64,000 nt of DNA from Micromonospora sp. NBC_01813 (lineage in GTDB: Bacteria; Actinomycetota; Actinomycetes; Mycobacteriales; Micromonosporaceae): the NCBI RefSeq assembly GCF_035917335.1, contig NZ_CP109067.1, positions 3,967,001 to 4,031,000 on the forward strand, in the 5' to 3' direction. Of the stretch, positions 29,166 to 36,243 are shown piece after piece; positions within the stretch are counted from its first letter, which is position 1, and every line of letters starts with the position of its first letter. The notes under the pieces were generated by a model. The model was not told the origin of the DNA. It did no database searches and saw only the letters and a program-made list of their open reading frames with translations. The position numbers and the translations under genes were made by a program.

Positions 29166-29852
29166 TCAGGCCGGCGGCGCGACCGGATCCCTGCCCGCGC
29201 GGCCCGCGCGGTAGAAGACGAAGCTGCTGAGCCGGCCGAGCCGGCCGCGGCTACGACCGTTCTCCGCGCCGCCGGTCAGGCCGGCTTCGGTCAGCGCGGC
29301 CAGCACCCGCTCGGGCCGGCTGGCTGCCACCCGGGGATCACTGTGCAGGCGACCGTTTCCGTGGCCCGGAGCCGCACCGTCGATGTCGACGATGTGCAGC
29401 TGGCCGTCGGGGCGCAGCACCCGCCGGATCTCCCGCAACGCGCGGGTCCGCTCGTCCGCGTCGAGATGGTGCAGCATGAACGCGGACAGCACCCGGTCGA
29501 CGCTGGCGTCGGGCAACGACAGGTCGCCGGCGAAGCCGACCTCGTACCGGATCGCAAGCTTGGCCCGGGCGGCCTTGCGGCGGGCGAGCCGCAGCGCTGC
29601 CTGGTCCGGGTCGATGCCGATCGCGTCGACGTCCGGTTGCCGGCGCCCGAGCGCCCGCAGCAGGTTGCCGGTGCCGCAGCCGATCTCCAGGACGCGCTGC
29701 CCGGGCCTGATCTCGGCCCGGTCCAGCAGCTGCTGGTGCACCCGCCCCGCGCCGACGAGCCGGCTGAACGGGTCGTAGATCGGCAGCAACCAGTGCAGGC
29801 TCATGCCAGGTAGGTAGTGCTGCGGACCACTGGCGCTGCGCTGTTCGGTCAT
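29166..29852 (-). CDS. Class I SAM-dependent methyltransferase
   Basis: 228 aa from the ATG at 29852. The SAM-binding motif I is VLEIGCGTGNLL (about 53-64), followed by an acidic motif II (GIDPDQAAL) and FMLHHLDADERTRALREIRRVLRPDG, typical of the Methyltransf_11/25 group. The substrate is unknown. It is divergent from the AraC-type regulator 88 bp away, which may control it. It lies just outside the ESX core and shows no sign of being part of it. Confidence 0.87.
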   Translation of the reverse strand: MTEQRSASGPQHYLPGMSLHWLLPIYDPFSRLVGAGRVHQQLLDRAEIRPGQRVLEIGCGTGNLLRALGRRQPDVDAIGIDPDQAALRLARRKAARAKLAIRYEVGFAGDLSLPDASVDRVLSAFMLHHLDADERTRALREIRRVLRPDGQLHIVDIDGAAPGHGNGRLHSDPRVAASRPERVLAALTEAGLTGGAENGRSRGRLGRLSSFVFYRAGRAGRDPVAPPA

Positions 29853-29939
29853 GTCATCCTCGGGTATCCGACTAGATTCGGTCACCGTTCCAGCGTCGGC
29901 TGCCGATCGCAGCGCGGCATCGGCGAGAATGTGGGGGCG

Positions 29940-30893
29940 ATGCGACAAAGTTTGGTTCCACCGTCCCGCGTTGTCGATGGTGCCGGGCGAGGCGTCCCGA
30001 TGGTCGGCTTCCCCCGCGTGCCCGGCGTCGCCCCGGTGGCGGTGGCCCGAATTCAGGAGCGCATACCGAGCATCGCCGCGATTCCCGCCGACGCGCACAC
30101 CCACGACTTCGTCGCGCTCTGCTACGTCGAGCGGGCCGATGCGACGGTGCTGATCGACGACCGGTCCTGGCAGGTGACCGACGGGGACCTGTTCATCGTC
30201 GCCCCGGGCCAGGTCGTTTCCTTCGGCGACCGGCCCGAGCGGCTCGCCATCGACGGCTGGGTGGTGTGGTTCCCCGCCGACGCGGTGCGCCCCGGCACGA
30301 CCGGGGCGTACGCGTCGTGGCGCACCCACCCGTTGCTCTTCCCGTTCGCCCGGGGCACCGACCGGGCACAGCGGCTGCACGTCCCGCCGGCCGACCGGGC
30401 CGCCTGGATCGGCCGGTTCGCCGCGCTCGACGAGGAGTTGCGGGCCCGACGCGACGGCCACCAGGAGGCCGCGCTCGCCCACCTCACCCTGCTGCTGGTG
30501 GCGGTGGCCCGGCTGTCGACCAGCCTCGCCGACCAACTACGCGCCTCGGACGAGCCACTGCTCGCAGCCGTCTTCGACATCATCGAGCAGCGCTACCACG
30601 AACCCATCTCGCTGGCCGACGTCGCTGCCGAACTCGCGCTCACCGCCGGTCACCTCACCACTGTGGTACGCCGCAGAACCGGCCGCACCGTGCAGCAGTG
30701 GATCGTCCAACGGCGGATGCAACAGGCCCGTACTCTGCTCGCCGAGACCGGGTCGACGGTCGCGGCGATCAGCCGCCGGGTCGGATACCCCGACGTCAGT
30801 TACTTCATAAAGTGCTTTCGCGCCGAGCACGCGGTGACCCCGATACAGTGGCGTGCCGCCGGGTCCCGACGACAGGGCACACCACCCGGATGA
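29940..30893 (+). CDS. AraC-family transcriptional regulator with cupin N-domain
   Basis: 317 aa from the ATG at 29940 (GGGGGCG upstream); an ATG at 30000 would shorten it by 20 residues. The N-terminal half is a cupin-like sensor (HTHDFVALCYVERA, DRSWQVTDGDLFIVAPGQV). The C-terminal 100 residues have two HTHs: SLADVAAELALTAGHLTTVV and STVAAISRRVGYPDVSYFIK. It is divergent from the methyltransferase and is followed with an ATGA overlap or 26-base spacing by the kinase gene. The effector is unknown. Confidence 0.88.
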   Translation: MRQSLVPPSRVVDGAGRGVPMVGFPRVPGVAPVAVARIQERIPSIAAIPADAHTHDFVALCYVERADATVLIDDRSWQVTDGDLFIVAPGQVVSFGDRPERLAIDGWVVWFPADAVRPGTTGAYASWRTHPLLFPFARGTDRAQRLHVPPADRAAWIGRFAALDEELRARRDGHQEAALAHLTLLLVAVARLSTSLADQLRASDEPLLAAVFDIIEQRYHEPISLADVAAELALTAGHLTTVVRRRTGRTVQQWIVQRRMQQARTLLAETGSTVAAISRRVGYPDVSYFIKCFRAEHAVTPIQWRAAGSRRQGTPPG

Positions 30894-30919
30894 GTGCCGT
30901 CGAGGAGGTTCCTGTCGTG

Positions 30920-31801
30920 ATGCACTCGGCAACGTTCCTACTGGAGTGCCTGCTCCGCAACGGGATGCGCGACGTGGTCACAGTGGAGCCGGCGGTGGGT
31001 GGCCTCGCGGCACTCGCTGGCATAGCCACCCGCCGGGACGCGCCGTCGGTGTTCGTCAAGGCCTTCGCCGAGGCACCGGCCGACGATGTCTTCGTCGCGG
31101 AGGCCGAAGGACTGGCCGCCCTGAGCGAGCTCGGCGGTGTGCCGACACCCGAGGTGATCCTCGCGGACCGGGAACTGCTCGTGTTGTCGGTGCTGCGGCC
31201 GAGGCCGCCCAGCGAGACCTTCTGGGAGCAGTTCGCACACCTGCTCGCCCACCTGCATACGAGCACGGCCAATCCTCGGTTCGGATGGCACCGCGACAAC
31301 TGGCTGGGCCGCCGCCGGCAGACCAACACCTGGGCCGACGACGGCTTTGCCTTCTTCGCCCAGCACCGGCTGCTGCGGTGGCTCGGGCAGCCCCGCGTCG
31401 ACGCGGCACTCGACGCGGGAGACCGGGCGGCGCTGGAGCGGTTGTGTCACCGACTGCCCGACCTGCTGCCGGACCGGCCGGCGTGCCTGACGCACGGCGA
31501 CCTGTGGGCACAGAACATCCTGGCCACCCATGACGGGCGTCCCGCGCTGATCGATCCGGCCGTGTCCTACATGTGGGCCGAGGTCGACCTCGCCCACGTG
31601 TGGTCCACCTCGCCCCCGCCCGAGGCGCGCCGGTTCTTCGAGGTCTACGCGGAGCTGACCGGCCTCGACAGCGACTGGCAAACCCGGATGCCGATCGTCC
31701 AGCTGCGACAGCATCTCGCCGTACTGGCCCAGTTCGACGACGACTGGGGCGCGGGCGACCAGATCCGGGCCACCCTTGCCCCGTTCCGCACCCGAACCTG
31801 A
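30920..31801 (+). CDS. Fructosamine kinase / aminoglycoside phosphotransferase-like protein
   Basis: 293 aa. FN3K-type kinases phosphorylate sugar adducts on amines and help deglycation. Signatures seen are GWHRDNWLG, the Brenner-type motif THGDLWAQN with the catalytic Asp, and a later ALIDPAV segment with the metal-binding Asp. An AGGAGG (30903-30908) favours GTG 30917 or ATG 30920 over the ATG at 30890 that overlaps the AraC stop. The gene is probably co-transcribed with the AraC regulator. An aminoglycoside-resistance role is possible but less likely than the FN3K reading. Confidence 0.82.
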   Translation: MHSATFLLECLLRNGMRDVVTVEPAVGGLAALAGIATRRDAPSVFVKAFAEAPADDVFVAEAEGLAALSELGGVPTPEVILADRELLVLSVLRPRPPSETFWEQFAHLLAHLHTSTANPRFGWHRDNWLGRRRQTNTWADDGFAFFAQHRLLRWLGQPRVDAALDAGDRAALERLCHRLPDLLPDRPACLTHGDLWAQNILATHDGRPALIDPAVSYMWAEVDLAHVWSTSPPPEARRFFEVYAELTGLDSDWQTRMPIVQLRQHLAVLAQFDDDWGAGDQIRATLAPFRTRT

Positions 31802-31819
31802 CCGTCCTACTGTCGGTGC

Positions 31820-33121
31820 TCAGGGTCGCAGCCACCACGGGCTGCTGTACGCCACCCCGAAGTCGTTGCACGGATGGCCGGCCGGGCCGGGCGTCGGGTT
31901 GGCCAACTCCGGGTCGGCGACCCGCAGCACCACCCAGTCGCCGTCGGCGACGTCGAGCGGCACGGTGAAGTCGGCGACCGACCCGGCCACGGTGTCGACG
32001 ACGTCGACCACGGTCGGCACCGAGGTCCCCGGGCGCAGCACCTGGATACGCAGCGGCTTGCCGTCCCAGACCACACCCCGGTCCAGGTCCACCTGGAACC
32101 GGACGTCACCGGCGGCCAGGCCGAGGACCCCACCCATCCGTACGCCGTTCGCGGCCGCGTCGAGCCGCAGCCCGGAGACCCGGGTGGCGAAGCAGCGGCG
32201 GGCCGCCATCGCCTCGAACACCGCGGCGCGGGTGTTCTCGGTGACCCACAGGCCGCTGCGGCCCTTGCCCTCGTGGAAGCCCCAGGTGGTGCCGTGCTCG
32301 TCGGTGACACCGGTCAGGCCCGGCCGCCAGCCGGCGTTGAGGCAGGCCACCAGCGGCGAGGCCGTCCGGGACGACCAGCCTTCGAACAGGTAGTCGTCGG
32401 TACGGTTGAACATCTCCAGGCCGACGAGCTGTTGGCGAGCTGCAGCATCGTACGAGAAGTCGTCGAACCGGCCGATCTCCCGCCCCGGGTGGTTGAAGCT
32501 GGCCAGGCCACCCGGCCGCCCGGCCAACCACCGGTAGAGGCTGCCGGGGCTGCCGGCCCGCAGCAGGTCGGCGAAGTCCGAGGTGTTCCACACGTTGACG
32601 TGGCCCTGCAGCGGGTGCGACCACTCGAAGCCGCGGATCGCGGTGAACTGACCGGGGTCGTCGGCCGCGTTGGCGAGGTTCCCGGTGGTGTTCCACTCCG
32701 ACTGGCTGAGCCCGCTGATCGCGAACATCGTCGCGTGGTCGGTGAGCGCGGCGACGTCGAGACCGGCTTCGCGCATCGAGGCGAACGCCTGGTCGGCGCT
32801 GCCGTCCCCGTCGGACATCACGGTGTGGTTGTGCAGGTCGGCGTGGACCAGGGTGGTTCCCTGGGTGATTCGGGACGCGCGGGACGCACCGGGTGCGGCC
32901 TGGGCCGGCGCGCCGGCCGTCCTCGCGGTGGCGGCCCGCGCGGTGCCGGGGACGGCGGCGAGCATCAGCATGCCGCCGGCGGCGGCCAGCATGGACCTGC
33001 GCCCCAGGCCGCCGGCCGGGTGCCCAGCAGGGTCGATCTGGCCGTACGGGACATGGCCGGGCTGGTGGTCGTCGGCCGGGTGATGGCAGTGGTGGGGGTG
33101 TGATCCACTCATGCCCATCAT
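31820..33121 (-). CDS. Tat-exported PHP-domain phosphoesterase-like protein
   Basis: 433 aa from the first of three closely spaced ATGs (33121, 33118, 33112). A His-rich N-terminus (HPHHCHHPADDHQPGH) precedes a twin-arginine signal (GRRSMLAAAGGMLMLAAVPGTARA region, about 49-72). The mature protein starts with a PHP domain: HADLHNHTVMSDG and ALTDHATM supply the metal ligands. A C-terminal beta domain follows. PHP proteins are metal-dependent phosphoesterases, and the substrate here is unknown. Export of a cofactor-loaded enzyme by Tat fits. The His-rich leader is unusual. It converges with the FN3K-like gene. Confidence 0.85.
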   Translation of the reverse strand: MMGMSGSHPHHCHHPADDHQPGHVPYGQIDPAGHPAGGLGRRSMLAAAGGMLMLAAVPGTARAATARTAGAPAQAAPGASRASRITQGTTLVHADLHNHTVMSDGDGSADQAFASMREAGLDVAALTDHATMFAISGLSQSEWNTTGNLANAADDPGQFTAIRGFEWSHPLQGHVNVWNTSDFADLLRAGSPGSLYRWLAGRPGGLASFNHPGREIGRFDDFSYDAAARQQLVGLEMFNRTDDYLFEGWSSRTASPLVACLNAGWRPGLTGVTDEHGTTWGFHEGKGRSGLWVTENTRAAVFEAMAARRCFATRVSGLRLDAAANGVRMGGVLGLAAGDVRFQVDLDRGVVWDGKPLRIQVLRPGTSVPTVVDVVDTVAGSVADFTVPLDVADGDWVVLRVADPELANPTPGPAGHPCNDFGVAYSSPWWLRP

Positions 33122-33184
33122 TAGATCGATATCAGTCTTTCCAGCACGCTGCGCCGGGCTGTCCGGCAAACGAACACCGGGCGT

Positions 33185-33241
33185 CTCACCCGGGGCGGCT
33201 CACCCGGGGCGGCTCACCCGGGGCGGCTCACCCGGGGGCGG
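33185..33241. repeat. 14-bp tandem repeat, four copies
   Basis: The unit CTCACCCGGGGCGG occurs four times head to tail; the last copy has one extra G. The array covers the 3' end of the TetR-type gene, and its stop codon (33200-33202) lies in the second unit. Because 14 is not a multiple of three, changes in copy number would change the C-terminus of that protein. Confidence 0.9.
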
Positions 33242-34057
33242 CGCGGCGCCGGATGCATCGCCGGATTCCTCGGCGTCGGTGAGGCCCGCCACGACACGTG
33301 GCAGCCCTTCACGGAACATGGTGTCGACGTCCAGGCCCTCGGGCGGGCCGCCGGCGGTCACCTCGTCGAGCCACGCATGGCGCAGGCGGCTGCCGGTGCG
33401 ATCGAGACGACGGGCCTGCCCAGCCCACCACGACTGGTACGTCGTCCCGGACTGCGCCGCCTCCCGCTGTTCGGCGTACAGCAGCAACGCCATGCCCTGG
33501 ATGTAGCCGCTGAGCGCGAGATAGCGGCGAAGCGCGGTCGCCGGGGGCAGCCCCAGCGCAATGAATGCCTCGATGCTCGCGCTCGCCACCTCCAGGACGG
33601 CCGGGACCAGCGGCGGACGGCTACTGGCCAGGACGCCGACGAGCCACGGATGTTCCTGGTAGACCTGCCATTCCTGTTCGGCCAGTCCGATCAGCCTCGC
33701 GACCGGCGGGCCGGGACCGGCCGGGGCGCGCCGACGGGTGAGCAGGTGCTGCACCAGTGCCGCGACGAGGCGGTCCCGGCTGCCGAAAGCCCGCTGTGCG
33801 GCGGCGAGCGGCTGCCCCGCGTGGTGGGCGACGGCGTGCAGCGTCAGTGCGGCCGTTCCCTGGGCGTCGGCCAGGGTCGTGGCGACGTCGATCAGCTGGT
33901 CGGTGCCCGGTTCCACGCGTACGGGCACGGCGGTCGAGAGCCGTCCGACGTCGCGACGCCGCCGGTAGGCACGGGCCTGGCAGGAACGCGAGCAGTACCG
34001 CCGCGGTCGTCCCGTCCGCCGGGGTGTACCCAGGTCCGCTCCGCACTGCACACACAT
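33200..34057 (-). CDS. TetR-family regulator with N-terminal zinc-finger-like motif
   Basis: 285 aa from the ATG at 34057 (GGAGG nine bases upstream). Residues 2-30 hold a Cys cluster, CVQCG then RYCSRSCQARAYRRRR, likely to bind zinc. A TetR DNA-binding domain follows (about 55-105, LTLHAVAHHAGQPLAAAQRAFGSRDRL), then a TetR C-terminal ligand domain. A zinc-finger fused ahead of TetR is uncommon. The gene is divergent from a GNAT acetyltransferase, with a strong inverted repeat between them, so it probably represses both. The C-terminal tail runs through a tandem repeat. Confidence 0.83.
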   Translation of the reverse strand: MCVQCGADLGTPRRTGRPRRYCSRSCQARAYRRRRDVGRLSTAVPVRVEPGTDQLIDVATTLADAQGTAALTLHAVAHHAGQPLAAAQRAFGSRDRLVAALVQHLLTRRRAPAGPGPPVARLIGLAEQEWQVYQEHPWLVGVLASSRPPLVPAVLEVASASIEAFIALGLPPATALRRYLALSGYIQGMALLLYAEQREAAQSGTTYQSWWAGQARRLDRTGSRLRHAWLDEVTAGGPPEGLDVDTMFREGLPRVVAGLTDAEESGDASGAAPPPGEPPRVSRPG

Positions 34058-34094
34058 CGTCGGCGGCCTCCTGCGTCTCACCGGTCGGTGCGCC

Positions 34095-34158
34095 GATTGT
34101 CTCGCCACACCCGCCGCCGGGGCGATTGTTTCGGCTCACCTGCCGTGTGACGAAACAA
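34095..34158. promoter_or_regulatory. Operator cluster for the divergent TetR/GNAT pair
   Basis: TTGTTTCG (34126-34133) and CGAAACAA (34151-34158) form a perfect inverted repeat with a 17-base spacer. A third half-site, GATTGTCTCG at 34095-34104, repeats GATTGTTTCG at 34124-34133 with one mismatch. All lie between the divergent TetR and GNAT genes. A TetR operator is the natural reading. Confidence 0.6.
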
Positions 34159-34221
34159 CTGGTCCGGGCGTCGGCGGCCCGGGAACCTGGAGCACAGACC
34201 GAACCACAGCAGGGAGTTGCC

Positions 34222-34812
34222 ATGACCGCCAGTACGCTGACCGCCCGTCCCGCCCGTACCTCCGAAGTCGACACCGTGTCGGCGTTGTGCCTGGCGGCCT
34301 TCGCCGACGAGGCCGTCACCGCCTGGGTCCTCGCCGATCCGGACGCGCCGCTGGCCGCCATGCGGGAGACGTTCACGGCCTCGCTGGTCGCGGCGGTCGA
34401 GGCCGAAGCGCTGGTCGTCGCCGTCACCGCCGCCGACGACGCCGTGGGCGCGTCGATCTGGCTCGACTCCGACGGCACCTCACCCGACAACCTGATGCCC
34501 GCTGGCGACGCTCGCACCTCCGGGCGTACGGCGATGGTCAGGTCGCTCACGTCGGCGCGGCACCCCCGGGTGCCGCACGTCTACCTGTCGGCCATGGCTG
34601 CCCGGCCCGAGTGCCGAGGGCTCGGCGCGGGCTCGGCGATGCTGCGCTACGGGCTCGACCGGGCGCACCGGCTGAGCCTGCCGGTGTATCTGGAGGCGTC
34701 GACCCCGCAGAGCCGGAAACTGTACGCACGGCACGACTTCGTCGACCAGGGCCCACCGCTGCCGTTGCCCGATTCCGGCCCGGTGCTCCAACCCATGTGG
34801 CACGAGGCGTAA
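34222..34812 (+). CDS. GNAT-family N-acetyltransferase
   Basis: 196 aa from the ATG at 34222 (AGGGAG nine bases upstream). The acetyl-CoA-binding GNAT core is visible: VYLSAMAARPECRGLGAGSAML, with R-G-L-G-A-G as the pyrophosphate loop, then LEASTPQSRKLYARHDF as the motif B part. The acceptor substrate is unknown. It is divergent from the zinc-finger TetR regulator and separated by the inverted repeat described there, so repression by that regulator is likely. Confidence 0.88.
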   Translation: MTASTLTARPARTSEVDTVSALCLAAFADEAVTAWVLADPDAPLAAMRETFTASLVAAVEAEALVVAVTAADDAVGASIWLDSDGTSPDNLMPAGDARTSGRTAMVRSLTSARHPRVPHVYLSAMAARPECRGLGAGSAMLRYGLDRAHRLSLPVYLEASTPQSRKLYARHDFVDQGPPLPLPDSGPVLQPMWHEA

Positions 34813-34889
34813 GCCCAGCCGCCACACCAGCTCTACCGCCAGCCGTGGTCCGCATGGTCATTTGACCCATAGCTGGGAGAGTTGTCGAC

Positions 34890-35348
34890 GTGTCGCCCAC
34901 CGGGACGCCAAAAGATCATGGGGGTAAGGTGCCTGACTTTCCGAATCTGATGCACACCGTTGTAGACGCGAGCGATGCCCGAGCCTTGGCGGAGTTCTAT
35001 CGGGTCTTCCTCGGCCTGCGGTACCGCCCTGGCGACGAGCTCCGGGCGGACGGCTCCTCGGCTGACGAGGACTGGCTCGTCCTGGTCGATGCTGACGGCA
35101 ACCGCAAGCTGGCCTTCCAACAGGTGCCCATGTTGACCCGACCCACCTGGCCGTCACACGAGATCCCCAAGCAGATGCACCTGGACCTGCGGGTACCGAC
35201 CGTCGACGAGCTGGAGCGGCACCGTCGACGAGCGGAGCAGCTCGGGGCAAGCCTGCTCTACGACCGTACGGCCGACGCCGAGGAACCGCTCTACGTACTC
35301 GCCGACCCCGCCGGGCACCCGTTCTGCATCCTCGTCGGTCGACAGTGA
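34890..35348 (+). CDS. VOC (glyoxalase/dioxygenase-like) family protein
   Basis: 152 aa from the GTG at 34890 (GGGAGAG upstream); the GTG at 34929, giving (M)PDFPNLMHTVVDA, is equally plausible. It contains the two beta-alpha-beta-beta-beta modules of the VOC fold: LMHTVVDASDARALAEFYRV at the start and YVLADPAGHPFCILVG at the end. VOC proteins include isomerases, dioxygenases and binding proteins, and the metal-ligand positions (His near 21, His near 94, Glu) cannot fix the reaction. No operon partner was found. Confidence 0.83.
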   Translation: MSPTGTPKDHGGKVPDFPNLMHTVVDASDARALAEFYRVFLGLRYRPGDELRADGSSADEDWLVLVDADGNRKLAFQQVPMLTRPTWPSHEIPKQMHLDLRVPTVDELERHRRRAEQLGASLLYDRTADAEEPLYVLADPAGHPFCILVGRQ

Positions 35349-35394
35349 CCAGCCGCGGCACTGTTCCGGCGCCGCACCGCCACGGAGGGCAGGA

Positions 35395-36113
35395 TCACGC
35401 CGATCTTCGGGCGACCAGGACCACCTTGCCTCGGCCGTGCCGGGTCTCCACCTCGCGGTGGGCATCGGCGGCCCCAGCCATCGGATGGGTGCGGCGGATC
35501 AGAAACCGCAGGTCGCCCGCCGCATAGCGGGCGGCGAGTCCGGCGAGGCGGTCGGCCGAGCGCAGGTTCTGGGTGGTACCGCACCGGCGCCGTCGGGCAG
35601 CAGCACACTGAGCTGATCGGACAGGTCCTGGCGGTAGTCGACCGGGACGGCACCGAGGGAACGTAGATAGTCCTGGTTGGCCGCGCTGGCCGTACCGACG
35701 ACGCGGACTCCTGAGCTGACGGCGAGTTGCACCGCGACTGCGCCGACGGCACCGGCCGCGACCTCCCATTCCATCCCGGCCGGCTTGGCGGTCACCTGGT
35801 CGGCGGGCACCACGACGAACTCGGCCGCCGCGTTCATGAACCCGAATCCCAACACCTCGTCGCCGACGACGATCCCGGCGACACCGGCACCGACCTGATC
35901 GACCACTCCGGCGAACTCGTTGCCCGGCACAGCTGGCAGCTTCGGTTTCAGCCACACGGGCGTGAATCCGGCCCGTACCGCGCAGTCGATGGGTTGCACG
36001 CCGGCCGCCCGCACCCGCACCCGGACCTCGCCGGGCCCCGCGTCCGGGGTCTCGACCTGCCCCCACTCCAGCACCTCCGGCCCGCCGTACCGCCGGAAAA
36101 CCACAGCCCGCAT
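35395..36113 (-). pseudogene. Decayed zinc-type alcohol dehydrogenase / quinone oxidoreductase
   Basis: Reading from the ATG at 36113, the N-terminal GroES-like part is intact (MRAVVFRRYGGPEVLEWG, VPGNEFAGVVDQVGAGV). The segment AGMEWEVAAGAVGAVAVQL joins two motifs that are normally about 30 residues apart, so an in-frame deletion has removed the start of the Rossmann fold. Near 35580 the frame shifts, and the C-terminal part (RSADRLAGLAARYAAGDLR, then DAHREVETRHGRGKVVLV) continues in another frame after a further gap of roughly 60 residues compared with the family. The remnant is much shorter than the usual 300-plus residues. Divergent from the SARP gene. Confidence 0.8.
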
Positions 36114-36151
36114 CCGTACCTCTTCCATGATCCGTGGTCGCTGGAGACAGT

Positions 36152-36176
36152 CTCGAACTTCAACCAGACTCGAAGT
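36152..36176. promoter_or_regulatory. Repeated CTCGAA half-sites upstream of the SARP gene
   Basis: CTCGAACT (36152-36159) and CTCGAAGT (36169-36176) are spaced 17 bases apart, about 75 bases before the SARP start codon. Such direct repeats are used by SARP-type regulators, but the match here is short and could be chance. Confidence 0.3.
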
Positions 36177-36243
36177 CAAGGGTGCGTCGGGCAGCGAGTC
36201 GAGGCGGTGCAGGCCCTTACCGCACAGCGGCTAGCCTGACTCG

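Noticed and set aside
31874-33103. Plus-strand frame of 409 codons opposite the PHP gene
   Set aside because: The minus strand has a Tat signal and PHP metal motifs; the plus frame is a shadow.
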